From contig CM074760.1 in assembly GCA_037355855.1 (NCBI GenBank), positions 2,782,501-2,846,500 on the forward strand: a DNA stretch of 64,000 nucleotides, written 5' to 3'. The notes beneath the pieces are model-generated. The model had not been told where the DNA came from, made no database searches, and worked only from the letters and a program-made list of their open reading frames with translations. The stretch's first letter is position 1; the number at the start of each line of letters is the position of its first letter. The stretch is from Pseudo-nitzschia pungens (taxonomy: Eukaryota > Bacillariophyta > Bacillariophyceae > Bacillariales > Bacillariaceae). Below, piece after piece: positions 1 through 12,137 of the stretch. The translations under genes and the position numbers were made by a program.

Positions 1-518
1 CAACTCGTTGCAACTACAAATCACATCAGCTACGATCAGAAATCAAACCGAATAAGAATGATTGAGAGGATACGAGAGTATCGTAGGGAAAGCAGAGATT
101 AGAGAGCAACAACACAACCAAATAGAACTAAACCAAACTTCATCAGGTACGTAGAATGCAGTACGTTTTCTACGAGATTTTCGGAGAACTGCGCGAAAAT
201 GTGCATTCTACTGTTCTCAAAATCAAAAAAATCTCTTTCTTCTGTCCTCGTCGGATGAACTTTGGGTTACTGCAACTATTGACGCGTGCGATAACCCTTC
301 TGATCATTGACGGCAACTCCAACGACGCAACACCTTCCATGCTTGCACTATCGAAAGTCACAAGAAGGATTCAATCAGAATCTCGAGTACATTATATTCT
401 CTTTCCAACACTACGTGTAAGATTACTATCAACATCAAGCGAATCTTAATCCGAGATTCGAATTTTCACAAACCATCATCAGAGAGACCTACTACCGGTA
501 CTAATACATTGAGCAGCC
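1..518. other. Upstream region of MAF1, no gene seen
   Basis: No supported gene. The only open frame of note (156-449, plus) has no recognisable domain and probably lies in the 5' leader or promoter of MAF1. Short TAC/GTA-rich words typical of intergenic DNA in this window occur here, for example around 147-172 and 494-505. Confidence 0.5.
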
Positions 519-1448
519 ATGAAGTTTATGGAAAACGAGAAACTCAATGAGATCTCTTCCGAACTATCGGAAGCAGTGCTGAAAGATTCACATCGAATCA
601 TCCAGGGTAGAATCGAAGCGTACACCATGAAACGAGCCGGGAATGATAAGAAATTCGCTCACGCACTGGGACAAAAGTACGTCGCCGAGATTGAGGACAT
701 GCAAGAAGAGCTGGCTGCTACGATCGAGCGGAAACGGAGACGACGCAGCAACTCGGAATCCATTCTTTTTACGACGACAAAAAAGTCTAAGGCATCTGCT
801 GCCCCGTCGCTGGATCCCACAAATCCAAACAAGCGAGAACGAGCTCGATCGTTTGATTGTACTCTAGACTCTATATCTCCAAAGACGACGCTCGGAGATT
901 TCTCGGAAATCTCTACCCGGAAGCTCATGACGGATCTTATCTTGACCTTGAATGCGTCTTTTCCGGATTACGATTTTTCAAATGTCAAGCCGAATCAATT
1001 CCAAAAATTGAAAATGGAAGATGTCCGGAAGAACATCCGCGAAAACCTCTCTGAGTATGCTTCACAACGCTCCTCTCCAAACTTCCTCGAAGAGCTCTGG
1101 AACGCTTTGAACGACGTGATTGATCTCAAAGAGGCCACCGTCTACGCCTTCGACTATGAGTTCGCTGATGACGAGAGTGGGAACAATTCTCTTTGGAATT
1201 TCCATTATCTCTTTGTTAACAAGTCCGTTCGTCGAATTGTCTTCTTCACCTGTTCGGAACGAATCAGCGACGACATGATCGGCGGTCGGGGAAGCGTTCT
1301 CAGCTCGGATGAGATCGACGATACTTCTGAGCGGGTAGAATACTATGCAAGAGACAACGTGCACACGCCCGTGGACGATGTCGATTGGGACCCCAGCGAC
1401 AATGTTGCTGGTGGTATGTCAGTTGAAATAACGATTGTTGGTAACTGA
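519..1448 (+). CDS. MAF1: MAF1, repressor of RNA polymerase III
   Basis: A 309-residue single-exon protein. Maf1 is a conserved eukaryotic regulator that binds RNA polymerase III and represses tRNA and 5S transcription under stress. The N-terminus MKFMENEKLNEISSEL followed by GRIEAYTMKRAG matches the Maf1 A-box. Around residues 140-150 LTLNASFPDYDFS, and around 195-240 the block LW..LNDVIDL...VYAFDYE, LWNFHYLFVNK and RRIVFFTC, match the B and C boxes that form the globular core. The region between (about 60-125) is basic, Ser/Lys-rich and carries RRRRS and KRERARS clusters, as expected for the phosphorylated, nuclear-localising linker. The tail is acidic (DDVDWDPSDN). The first ATG fits the family start. 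It is convergent with the minus-strand gene at 1968-2815. The family call is firm. Confidence 0.93.
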   Translation: MKFMENEKLNEISSELSEAVLKDSHRIIQGRIEAYTMKRAGNDKKFAHALGQKYVAEIEDMQEELAATIERKRRRRSNSESILFTTTKKSKASAAPSLDPTNPNKRERARSFDCTLDSISPKTTLGDFSEISTRKLMTDLILTLNASFPDYDFSNVKPNQFQKLKMEDVRKNIRENLSEYASQRSSPNFLEELWNALNDVIDLKEATVYAFDYEFADDESGNNSLWNFHYLFVNKSVRRIVFFTCSERISDDMIGGRGSVLSSDEIDDTSERVEYYARDNVHTPVDDVDWDPSDNVAGGMSVEITIVGN

Positions 1449-1967
1449 AACCCAGAAAAGAGAGAGACGAAGATATTTGCGAGAAGGTCTTGAACGGCAA
1501 ACGCCGAGGCAAGGAAAGCTCGGTGGGGGATGAGCTTAACTGCAAAAGTCGGCGCTTTTTTCATTCGTTTTGTCGTGGAATTGATGGAATTCATTTTCTA
1601 CGTGCTGCACTTTGTATATGAACAAACACAATCCAAGCATGAAAGCGGACATGGGAGACAAACTCGGGTTTGTTCGTCCTTCTTTCCATGGAATAATGCG
1701 TTTCAATGCATATTGTTGCTTGGAGTGGATACAGATATGACGCGCACAATAATTACGGGTTGTATGGTTCCAACATTTACACAGTTTTGATATGTCTAAA
1801 AAAGAATTATAATGCACTGTTTTAGATTGCAAAACTAATAGGAACACTAGGCAACGTTGCGACGCACAGCAAATATAGAAACGTTGAACAAGGGGTTTTG
1901 AAACCAAACGGTTGCCTTTTTGTGTTCTTCAGTGCTTCGAGTTGCACCGCTTCTTCTCGTCTCAGCT
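1449..1967. other. Intergenic region between convergent genes, nothing recognised
   Basis: AT-rich spacer between MAF1 and the minus-strand gene that ends at 1968. It should hold the 3' ends of both transcripts. Open frames on both strands (1530-1907) show no domain and overlap one another, so they are not called. Confidence 0.5.
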
Positions 1968-2815
1968 CTAGAAGCAGTCGTAATCAATGGCCCCTTGATC
2001 GCGCCAATCCCCCTCGCTTTTCCAAACCTTTCTAATCGAATCCTGTATAGGTGTCAAACCAATGCCGTCGATCTTTCTATTCGTGCTGGGTGTCGAAATC
2101 ACTGTAGCAGGAGCACCCTTCTTGCTCTTGCTGGGGGCAGGACGTTTACTCACGGATGGGGAGGGCGTAGTTTGCTTCTTGCTCGGTTTCTGCTTCGTTC
2201 GCTTGTTCCGAGCTGCGCGGGGAGGTCGGCCTCCGGCAGACTTGGCTTGGGTTTTTCGACCGATGGCTCTGGTCTCTTTGTTGCCCCCGTCAAAGTCTTC
2301 ATAGCTGTCATTGTCGTTGATGATGCCATCGTCACTATTTTCTTCCTCACTGGCGCTGTCGACCTCGGCATACTGCTTCTTTTTGGTGGCGGCGGCTCGG
2401 CGTCTGGGACGACCCGACGTCTCGGTGGGAGCATCCGTTGTCTGCAAGAGCTGTTTCTTCTTGAGGGGACTCAGGTTTTCATCCGAACTGGTCGTCGTCT
2501 TCTTTTTCGTTCTCGGATTCGACCGGCCGCTTCTTTCTCTTGTTGTTGCTGCTGCTGCGATTGGTGTTGGTGATGTCCTTCTTCTTAGCGAGCGGAGGGC
2601 GACCTGCGACAGCCTCGGGAAGAAACGACGGTTGCAGAGGCTTCTGCTTCGCTTTCCGAGGAAGAGGACGAAGCGGGATTGAGGGTTGAATCATCGACGT
2701 CGCTTGCTTCCGAACGGAACGAAGAAGCAGAAGTCTTTTCTGCCGAGGATAACTTATCGGTTGCTGAAGCAGCATTCGATCGTATCTTGGTTTTGCGTGT
2801 GGAACGACGAGGCAT
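1968..2815 (-). CDS. Basic/acidic low-complexity nuclear-type protein, two +1 frame breaks
   Basis: Three overlapping reading frames form one gene. It starts at 2815 (MPRRSTRKTKIRSN, Ser/Glu-rich), continues in a second frame (GRPPLAKKKD, then RPVESENEKEDDD), and ends in a third (SSDENLSPLKKKQ, GRPRRRAAATKKK, then an acidic stretch and KTPSKRPAPSKSKK-like basic patches). The last 35 residues (IDGIGLTPIQDSIRKVWKSE) look the most folded. Each change of frame skips one base, the first within about 2585-2640 and the second at about 2487. No GT-AG intron fits cleanly. The composition suggests a chromatin or nucleolar protein, but I recognise no family. It is either an intact gene with two sequence indels or a decaying one. 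Confidence 0.5.
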
Positions 2816-3673
2816 GTTGACCGAGAGGATCTATGTGGTTTGATCTAGATATACTTGCGACGAAGTCAGGATAGATTGGAGGAAAACGAGAAGTGGGAGA
2901 GAAGTCAACCCTCAAAAAAATGTGAAGAGAGAGAGAGAGAGAGAGAGAGAGTGAGAGAAGTGGAATAAAAATTAAAATGGAATGGAATGGGAGATCCAAT
3001 CGGAGATGCTTTTGTGATTCACTCTGGCCATGCATATACCCTAGAAAGTGGTGGTAATTTCTGAAAAAAAGAACAACGGACCCAAGATAAGATTACCTCG
3101 TACGAATTTCGTGCTTTCCGCATCTCACGCAGTGGGAATCCGCTGTACGACTAAGGTTTTACCACTGTTGTGACGGTGTCGCGTGGATTTTTTCTCGCCC
3201 TGCTCGAAACCCGTACGAAAGTAGTACTTGTAAGTTACTTCTATTTTTTTGATTTTCCATCCTGTACGGTGCTTTGACACCTTCGATCTCCCCGAGTTGC
3301 GTCCGTCACTCAAAAAGGAACCTTCGTGAAATGGGTAGAGATCTGTCCTTCATCGGGAAGCAACGATAAGTGGATGTGCTACGGTAAGATCTTATCTTGT
3401 TTTTATCAAAAACGAGAGCTGATACGGAAATGACCCATGTCGCACGCACCATTACAAAAACGATACCTCGTGCCATTAAATACGCACTACGCTGCTTGAA
3501 CCGCAACTCCTATCGCTTCTTCGACTTTTCTTCAAGCGTCTCAGAGCTTTCGGGATACACGTACAACGGGAGAACAGAAACCATTTCCGAGAGACTGCAA
3601 TATCACAGAAGCGAGTAAGCAATAGTTTTGGGACGCGCAGCAGAGGCAAAGAAGTCGACAAGCAATCACGGAA
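2816..3673. promoter_or_regulatory. Divergent promoter region with a GA tract
   Basis: An 858-bp spacer between the minus-strand gene starting at 2815 and the plus-strand LSD1-like gene starting at 3674. It carries a (GA)n tract at about 2929-2958 (CT-rich on the strand of the 2815 gene) and a near-copy of a 12-bp palindrome, GTAAGATCTTAT, at 3384-3395. No gene was recognised; open frames at 3125-3775 are antisense to each other and lack domains. Confidence 0.45.
2929..2958. repeat. (GA)n microsatellite
   Basis: About 14 GA dinucleotides in a row, interrupted once by GT, about 130 bp upstream of the start codon of the minus-strand gene at 2815. On that gene's strand it reads as a CT-rich tract, a common core-promoter composition. 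Confidence 0.85.
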
Positions 3674-6600
3674 ATGGCAAAATCGTCGTCGAAGAAGTCG
3701 GCACATTTTTCCTTGTCGCCGCCATCTCCGAGAGGGAAGAAACGACCGCGGTGCAATGAGCAGCGGCGGCAACACGAGAAGCAGCAGCCGATCGGAATCG
3801 ATATGATAGGATCACAGACACTGCCTTTGAACGATGATATTCGATTCCACGGTCCTACAGAGCAGCAGAAACAGATCGACCGACACCCACGCCTCCGACC
3901 GCAAAAGATAATCGTCCTCGGTGCCGGTGTTTCCGGTCTGGCGTGTTCCCGAGAGTTGAAACAGCGAGGCTACGAGGTCTTGGTAGGTGGAAGCGAGATC
4001 CAGGGTCGGGGGTCGTTTGAAAGGAGAAACACTAGAGTTGGGGGCGGACTATCCTATCACGTTGCCACAACTCTCATCATCCACGAAAAGACAGCAGCGA
4101 GGAAAACCAAAACAAAAAAAGCCGAGAGGCAGAGACGACGACCTCAATTCTGGTGAAGCAAACAATGTCACCGATATTGCCACGACACGGCAACATCCAA
4201 TTGACGTGGGTGGAGCACTGATTCACGGAATCGAGAACAACCCAATCTACCAAATTACGTCCCAAATGGGCGTCCCGGTCCATCCAGTTTCGTCGTATTG
4301 TCTGCTCATGGATGAGAATGGATGGCCCTTTGATCCAAAGTTGGACGAACGGACAAGCAACTTTTTCAATGAATGCCTCGATACGACCTTTGCGCTAGCG
4401 GAAAAAGATCGCACGAGCAAGGATAGTTTTGGGAATCTCTTTGAAAAAGTCTGTCGTGAAAAGAGTGGGAATGGGAATGCCACTATCGCCACTGCCAGCA
4501 GCGACTAAGCAATCTTTCGGGACGAGAATTGGCAAACGGAATCTGTTAGACAACAAAAACAAGAGCAATAATAATAATTGGGAAACTCCTCTTCTCAAAT
4601 GGCACCGATCAAACCTCGAGCTCCCTAGCGGTGCCAGTTTCTACGATCTCGGACACACCTGGAACGAAGACGAACCCTACGGTTTCGATGGGGTTCACGC
4701 AGCAGTGGAACCAAGCTGGAATCTAGTAATGGAACAGCTTGCAGAGGGCCTCGACATTATAGGGAACTCTCCCGTTACCGATGTTCGGGTCGTCTTGCCA
4801 AACGGGACGACGCCTCTCAAACTTCCGGAATCTGATGCGACATCGCAGAAGAAATCAGAGGTGTCGAGTGAACCCATACATCGCAACGGGAAGAGCGCTA
4901 TCTCTAACACCAATGACGATACTAATGTGACAGGAAAATCAATGGGACCAGAATCTACAGCTCATGGACAGAAAGACGGGGCCAGTGAGATGGTAAGCGC
5001 ACAAAAACAGCAACTGGGAGTACGTCAACAGCAGGGCCCACAACTTGCCACGTCAACGCTGCCCAAGAGAAGGAGAAGAAAGAAAGCAAAGGATTTCTTC
5101 GATCCAAATCTCCCGACAAGGCGCTTTTCCCGGCGCCAACGCAACATTGACGTAAATGTGAGGCGGTCTGCAAGGTCCACAAAGGGCGTTATTACACGCC
5201 TCGAGTTTGATCACGATTGGGATGAGAGTCAACGCCGAAAACGAAAAAAGATCAGTAATGAAAATGATGTTGATGACGCGGCAAAAGATGCCGTCAAAGA
5301 TGCCGTCAAAGATGACGGGAGTACACGAACGACCAAAGTAGAAGAAGAAAAAGTTTTCTATGAACCGTCATCTTTCGTCCAAATTACGTTGCGAAATGGG
5401 ACCGTGCTAGAGGCAGATGCACTCGTGTCTACACTGCCGTTGGGAGTACTCAAACTTCCACAGAACGATCCTTGTCATGTGCGCTTTATTCCATCATTGG
5501 GTTCAGTGAAAAAGGAAGCCATACAAAACCTTGGCTGTGGACTTTTGAACAAGTGTGCTATCTCCTTTGAGAATGTCTTTTGGCAAGATTCGGACTTTTT
5601 GGGGCTGGCAAATTCGCACTATTCCTATTTAGTTCTTAATGCGACCAAATACACGCAAAAACCCATATTGATTTTCATGTATGGAGGGGATTTTGCGAAG
5701 GATGTCGAAGATTGGACCGATCAGGAAATCGTACGAGACTGTTTGGAGGTTCTGAAAAAGATCTGTGGGGGAAGCCGAGAAATCCCATCCCCTATCGACT
5801 ATTGTATCACTAGATGGGGAAAAGAGGAATTCTCGAGGATGGCCTTTACGTGCATCCCACCCGGGGTTGATGGGGCAGCCGCGCTGAGGGCCATTGGTCA
5901 GCCGATCTACGATCCAATGATTCCCCAAAAACCTTTGATCATGTTTGCTGGTGAACACACAACGCCCTACCACCCATCAACGATGCATGGGGCTTTTTTG
6001 AGCGGGATTCGGGAGGCCTACCGGTTTGACTTATTCATGGAACCAGTTCTGAACAATCATATGAAATTTGACGATAAAATCCACGTTTACAAGCACTCCT
6101 TTCCAATCAGACGAGTCTACAAGAAAAATCCAGCCGTGAAGAAGAAAAAGTCGAAGGCAACATCAATAGCCGCAGAAAGCAACGGCGGTGCTTCTTCATC
6201 TTCAGGGCTTGTTGATCCGACTGCTGCTGCCGCTACAACCCCTTCTTCTTCAAAAAACAATAATATGCATTCTAGGAGACGTGGTTTCGGTGGCATGACC
6301 CTCCGGAGTCGTCAAGAACCAAATTCTACCACACCGGAAACTACTGCCGCTGCCACAAGCCATTTCGCGTAGATCGCGACTATCCGCTGGGAGCACAGCT
6401 TCTAATACTCTAGATATTCCTTCGACTGCCATTCGCCGCAGCCAACGATCTCTAGGTTCCGTTCGCAATTCGATCCAAACCGTGAGAAGTCGCAGCAGTA
6501 GATCGAGTCAGAGAACGGAACACGACGACTCGCTTCTTGACGAACAAAAAAGAGCTGAAAAGTTCAAATTGGAGAGAAAGAAGAGAATCGACCAGCAAGA

Positions 6601-7006
6601 AGATCGAACTCTACTCCGCGCGCTCGAAAGCTATGGGGGAGACTGTTACTCGTTGTTACAATCCAACATCCTTCCAGTATATGGGTCCTCAAGGAAGCGC
6701 AGCGCGAAACAGATCATCGAAAAGTGGCGCCAGTGGGAATCGTTGCCGGTCTCCGTCCTCTCTCCGAACAGGGCCAAGGGCACAGGCATTGGCGAGCAGT
6801 TTAAAAATCAGCTGACTCCGGTAAACATAATGGAATCCTGGCGAGCAAAATACATCGTGAGGGACAACTGGAACACACATTTTGCAAGAATCGCCGCAGA
6901 TGCCGCTACGGAAGCAGCCTCGTCGGAAACTACACCCGAAGAAATCGGAAATTTGCGCAGATCTAACCGTGGTTCGAAGCCCAGAGTCTTTTTCGGTGGC
7001 AAGTAG
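3674..7006 (+). CDS. LSD1-like flavin lysine demethylase with C-terminal SANT-like segment, frame-broken
   Basis: FAD-dependent amine oxidase of the LSD1/KDM1 class, which removes methyl groups from histone H3 lysine. The N-terminus has the dinucleotide fold KIIVLGAGVSGLACSREL followed by VEARSRVGGR. ALIHGIENNPIY, LLKWHRSNLE, LAEGLDIIGNSP, TLPLGVLK and FAGEHTTPYHPSTMHGAFLSG follow in LSD1 order. A long Lys/Arg-rich insertion (about 4850-5350) lies where human LSD1 has its Tower. I see no SWIRM domain. The frame changes three times, each by +1: exactly at about 3986 (splitting VLV from VEAR), within 4444-4508, and within about 6330-6372. The last segment (to 7006) runs open through the TAG at 6370 and carries a SANT/Myb-like helix set (EDRTLLRALESYGGDCYSLL ... 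KQIIEKWRQW). It could instead be a separate small gene. Start ATG at 3674. Confidence 0.8.
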
Positions 7007-7517
7007 AGTTGGATGGTGAATAAGACCTGTTCCTATCTAAAAGGATTTAAAGGCAGTTCGCCTCTATCATTCTATTCTAATTTTCTTTTTTCGACGGCTC
7101 ATATTCCGTGTGGAACCGAGCAACCTTGAACAGAAGGGAGTGTTTTGTTTTGTTCTTTTTTTCAACGCCTTTTTTAGACTTCTGTGTTCTCAATAGCTTT
7201 GCACTCTTTTGTGCTTCAGTCTTCCCTTTCAGGGCGCTCAAAGGACGCAATCGTGTTTTGAGCGAGAGTGACGTTGTCCCCTTGAAGAAATATCGAGCGC
7301 AGAGAAATGCTACATCATAGTCCACTTTTTCAAATCATCACTGTTGTTCGCACCTTTGAGATCGTTCGCACCCCATTCTTGAAAACAGAGCTCTGTGCTT
7401 CCTCTGGATGAAATTGAAAGCGATAGCAGCAACACCAATCTTGAGAGCATTGTCGAACAATTTCATTCAGATTTCGATGGTTTAGCGCCCTCGGCCATCT
7501 CTTCCTTTCCCCCAATC
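7007..7517. other. Intergenic region between convergent genes, nothing recognised
   Basis: Spacer between the LSD1/SANT gene (ends 7006) and the RING gene (stop codon at 7518-7520 on the minus strand). T-rich tracts around 7080-7190 are consistent with 3' UTR. No domain-bearing frame was seen. Confidence 0.5.
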
Positions 7518-9292
7518 CTACAACGGCACCTCGACATATTCATCGGCGTTCCCCTTGAGATAGTCCTGGCGACAGCTGGGACACGACTGTTTTCTCATGA
7601 GCCTTGAAACAAATTCAGGGTAGGTGAAAAAATATGGCAATCAGAGAACCAACAGAAGCAGTGTTAGAGGTTCCCGAGCGCCAGCAACCAAACCCACACA
7701 CCGACCAGTCAATCCGGTTGGAGAACTTCTTACCAGTCCAAGATGCAATCCTTGTGGAATGTATGGCTGCAATTTGGATTCGGAGACCACGCAACCTCAT
7801 CGCCAACTTCGAACTCCAGAATACAAATGTCACACATTGTTCCCCGATCTCGTAAGTCTTCATCACAGCCAAAAGAATAGCCCTCCTCTTCGTGACCGCG
7901 AATCTCTGGAATCTTCTCTGCGCTCTGATTCTTCTCATTTTCATCATTTGTGGAGTTGGCACATGTACTTGGTGTTGTAGTCCATGTGTTGTCTCTTTTG
8001 CCAGAAGCATCTATTGTTTCAATGGTATTTGTGACAGAGGTGGGAGCTTCTGGTCTATTGCTTCCGCCTTCATCATGTTCCAGCTGGGATTCACTATTGT
8101 TCGATGTCTCTAGAAGGCTCCTGCTCCCAGACTCATTCTCTTCCGAATGTTGAAGATTGGAAATGTTCGAGGTGCTATGGGAATTGTAATTGGTCCGAGC
8201 ATCGTAATTCTGGATACCGTTTTCTAAATCAACTCCACCCCCGACTTCTTCTCCTTCATTCCTCGCTGGTGTATTCTTCTTCTCCTTACCATCTCCATTG
8301 ACATTCGCTTTGAGAGGCTCGGAAAAATGGAGCGATTTTCGTTCCGTCGTTACCTGGAATGAAAACGGATGATGACGGGGATAACGGGTACCGAACATGC
8401 CGCTTCGATTTGTTTCCCCTTTTTTGGCATTCCTTTTGGTCTGTGTGGCGGTTTGGAGTTTTTCATTCGCGTGCAGATCGCCACTACCGGTACTCCCATC
8501 GAGGGTACCGGTATCGTCACCCTTTTCCGGCAAAGACCGTGACAGACTTTCGATCCTCAAAAGACGCCTAACGATCAAACCGGATCGCAACAGCTCTCGA
8601 TTGACTCGGGCGCGATCACTCCCATTCGCCCGATTGACCTCATCTCCTCCGAACCAATGATTGGGATGCTGGTTGTCCACTTCTTCTCCATCAAACATGA
8701 CGCGGAGCAACGTGGGCAAGGGTTCCGGAGAATCGGTACACGTGTAGTACACGCAAACGCCAATAGCCATGCACACGATCGAGGGCACGACGCAAAAGGT
8801 AAGGACTATCAATAGTGTGGTCAAAGACATGATGAGCACACAAGAGAACTTCACCAAGAAGCTGAGTCTGCGCAAACCCCGAATACACAACAGTTGCGAT
8901 AGAAAACCTTGTCGTGTTTCTGGCGATGGTACAGATTGAGATCCAGTAGGTAAAGTCGTGTCGGAGAGTGTTCTCTGCAACCTTCTCCGTGCGGGTGCAG
9001 AAGCTAACGACGTGTCGGAGACTGTTCTCCGTAAGGTTAGCATTCTTTGTTCGAGGCCAGGGTCCTGTCTCATATATTCTTCCGCCAAATCATCGCGATC
9101 AACGTTGTCGGATGAAGCATTGTCGGAGGAAGGATTTGTTGAGGTCGCGGAGACGGAGGGAGTTGTTGTAGCTATCGTGTCGGGATTTTCTAGTGAGACA
9201 GCAGCTCTTAGATCAGGGGCGGCCACAGAGGTCTGTAATTCAACCTCACTGGCTCCTGCCCCAACGTACAAAGTATTTTCTTCGTCGGCCAT
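7518..9292 (-). CDS. Membrane RING-H2 E3 ubiquitin ligase
   Basis: About 547 residues from two exons, 9292-7734 and 7602-7518. The intron begins GTAAGAAG right after the codon for W in HKDCILDW and ends TTTCAAG. Splicing completes a RING-H2 finger at the extreme C-terminus: CDIC, then [10 protein letters not shown], then SCPSCR, giving the C-x2-C, C-x-H-x2-H-x2-C and C-x2-C spacing that holds two zinc ions. Without the splice the finger would lack its last cysteine pair. Residues about 140-185 form a hydrophobic hairpin ([20 protein letters not shown], then [16 protein letters not shown]), so the finger should face the cytosol from a membrane. The remainder is Ser/Asn/Glu-rich and disordered. 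The substrate is unknown. Divergent from the kinase at 10316. Confidence 0.85.
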
Positions 9293-10315
9293 GTTGCTTT
9301 CAGAGCAATCGGACTAGAAGCCGAGTGCCGTAAGACCTACGTTTATCTTCAACCGAGCAAAACCAGCAAAACAAAAAAGATGAATAGGAGTCGTGAGATC
9401 GTTCCCAATCACAACTTCTTTCGAACACTACGTGTAGGGTACCTGCAGCGGAGAATTTGATTTTGTTTTGCCATGTTCTACGGCAGGCAACTGGTACCCA
9501 GACAGGGCATTCCTTCAAAATGATTACGGTATTCACCCTTTGAAGATTTATTGACTGATTCATTCGTATTCGGATCGAAGACATTCACGTACGGTATTCA
9601 AAATTGTTTTCTCGTGCGTCGAATGGATCACTCTTCAACAAATCAACGTTCTCAAAAACAGGAACAAATTTTTTTTAATATCAACCAAAAAAGAACGCCT
9701 GTCGAAAGAAGAATGATTTGCGATGGGAAGGCTCCTCGGTCCTCTGGACAACTACGGCAAGATTTTACCGCATGTATGATGGACTGGTCTTATGTGAGGC
9801 GAAAGCTGGCGGCAATCGTACGGTATCCACAGGAATGGCAAGCAGCACTTGATTGCAGTCCACGAGTTCAATCTCAATGGTCTTCCCAATTGCTTTTCTC
9901 CTTCATTCATGACGAACTGAATTTTTAAAAAAGATGTTTTTTGTTTTTGGCCATCGCGGCATAATCGAACATCCAAAAGACATCAAGTCACGCTTTGCGA
10001 TGGATCAGGTGCCATTCCTCCCACGAATGACAATGATGCGAAGGGCAATACGAATCAGTCATGTCAGGTTTTCATGATCTCTTCTCACGTTCGAAGCACA
10101 AAATTCTACAGTAAGGTTTACAAACTCGTAATTGTCATGAAGATTTACTGTGTTTCTCGCCCAGGTTAGTTCCTAATATCTTACCGTAACTTTTCGTAAT
10201 CTTACGGTACAACACAACACAATGAAGCGAAATTTTTGGCACTCTTCTATCACTGACTAAGTTACGTGTACACGTGTCATACAACATTTTTTGATCGAAA
10301 AAGGAAGAACCAAAG
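9293..10315. promoter_or_regulatory. Divergent intergenic region between RING and kinase genes
   Basis: About 1 kb between two genes pointing apart, so it should hold both promoters. The open frame at 9551-9928 has no domain and is not called. The segment 10100-10270 is rich in GTAA/TTAC words (for example TTACCGTAAC, CTTACGGTAC, TTACGTGTACACGTG). Confidence 0.45.
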
Positions 10316-11981
10316 ATGAACCGTTATGTTTTGAAAGAGCAGATCGGACAAGGGACTTTTGGTATTGTCTTTCGAGCGACGAAGAAGGAAGAGCCAGAAT
10401 GCGGCAAGGTAAGAATGAAAAGACAACGACGATGAACACTTCGAAAATTTTGGTGACGATCTCGCGCTTCACATTTTCTTCGTTGCAACTCTGCGTTAAA
10501 AGCATTACGCCGTCAAGAAATTGAAACAAACCTTTTCGTCTTGGAAGGATGTAGTCATCGAACGTGAGTTCAAAGCCATAGAAATTTTCATGACAAGCAC
10601 GGCAAAGAAGAGGAGTCCGGATGACGGAACCGGCGATGAAAAGCATCCATTCGATCTCCACCATGCGGATAATGATGGGAATTACTTGGTTCGTGTATTC
10701 GAAGTTCTTCGCGAACGAGATTCTAGTCTATACTTTGTTATGGAGTACATGAAGGATGGAAATCTCCAAGCATACATCGCCGCCAAGTCCAAATTCAAGC
10801 TCGGATCACCTGTGCACAAGAGTCAATCACCGGAAAATAACCATGCATTTCATGAATCGGAAACCCGATCGATTCTTTATCAAGTCTTTCGCGGTCTTCG
10901 CCACATCCATTCCTTGGGGTACATCCACAGAGACATCAAACCAGAAAATGTCTTGCTGCACGGTAGAATAGCCAAACTGGCGGACTTTTCGCTGGCCCGG
11001 CCTGTCGGATCACTCGGGAGATATCGTCGAGGCGAGCATTCCACCAATTTTCACAAGGGTGCTCGCACGAGATCCAGAATGACGAATTATATTGGAACAA
11101 GATGGTATCGGGCTCCCGAGCTTCTTCTAAAAGCCCCGACAACGGTCAGCGCTAATCACGGTGGTGGTAGCAACGGCAATGATGCCAACGATCGAGGATA
11201 TTACACCGAAGCGATCGATCTATTTGCCATGGGTTGCGTTGCAGCGGAATTGTATCGGTGTCGACCACTTTTTCAGGGCAAGGACGAGACAGAGCAATTG
11301 CAACTCATCGAAAATTTGCTTCTCATCAATCCGTTCTCTTCTGATATCCACTCTGACGGTTTGGTCAACGATGACTACGACGACGAAGAAGGTCAATCTG
11401 CACCCGCTAGGCAAAGGCTAGCACGAGAGATAGAAACAGCAGACCCACAAACGGTTCATTTCATTTATAGTCTTCTGTATCTTCGTCCGGAAAAACGAAT
11501 GAATGCACGGGAGGTCCTATGTCTGGCGTACTTTCGAATGGAGCACATGGCGATCAAAAGTATACCATGTGGGTTAGACAGTATTCCTAATGGCACCAAG
11601 GTGACAGAATTTTGCAAGAACAGGACACCACGTTCAACGGCAATATTTTCGCCAAGTAACGATAACAACAAAATCGGGAACACGCACTCCCCAAGAGTTC
11701 TCGGCAATACGGTTGATGCAGCAGGGGAAACGAATCATTCGCTTCGGGTTCTTCCCTCGGTGAGAATCACCCCTATCGCGAGGACGTCGAATGCCGGTTT
11801 GAATATGAATACTCTGATCGGTAGTCATGTCACTGAAAACAATTATGTGAATTTGTACGAGGTCAGTCCCGGAGATAAAATAATTGGAAGCAGAAAGCAA
11901 GCACTGCGAACAATTCATAGGTCCAACCTACAACGGAAGAGATCGAAACTTCACCCATCTCAGGTATTCAAAATTGACTAA
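10316..11981 (+). CDS. MAK/RCK-like CMGC protein kinase with DFS in place of DFG
   Basis: About 523 residues from exons 10316-10408 and 10503-11981. The intron begins GTAAGAATG and ends TTAAAAG. The kinase domain fills the N-terminal two thirds: P-loop GQGTFGIVFRA, ATP-binding lysine in HYAVKKLK, catalytic loop HRDIKPENVLL, activation segment ending RMTNYIGTRWYRAPELLL, and DLFAMGCVAAEL. The TNY before GTRWYRAPE resembles the TxY phosphorylation motif of the MAK/ICK/RCK family, which controls ciliary length or cell-cycle steps in other eukaryotes. The metal-binding motif reads DFS rather than DFG (KLADFSLARP); the aspartate is kept, so activity is plausible. An acidic insertion lies between helices around residue 260. 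The C-terminal 150 residues are basic and disordered. Confidence 0.85.
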
Positions 11982-12137
11982 TTGATTTTAGACATCCGAT
12001 AACATGCAATGAAATAATGTAAGGAGTAAGAGTCTCCCCCTACCGTTGCAAATGAAAATAGTAGAATTGATTTACGATAATAGGGTTTGATTTAGAATTT
12101 GTGCTTTTCAACGTCATCATTTATCATCATTTCAAAG

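Noticed and set aside
9551..9928. 125-residue open frame between the RING and kinase genes
   Set aside because: No domain, low complexity at the start, an overlapping antisense frame, and a position within a divergent promoter region.
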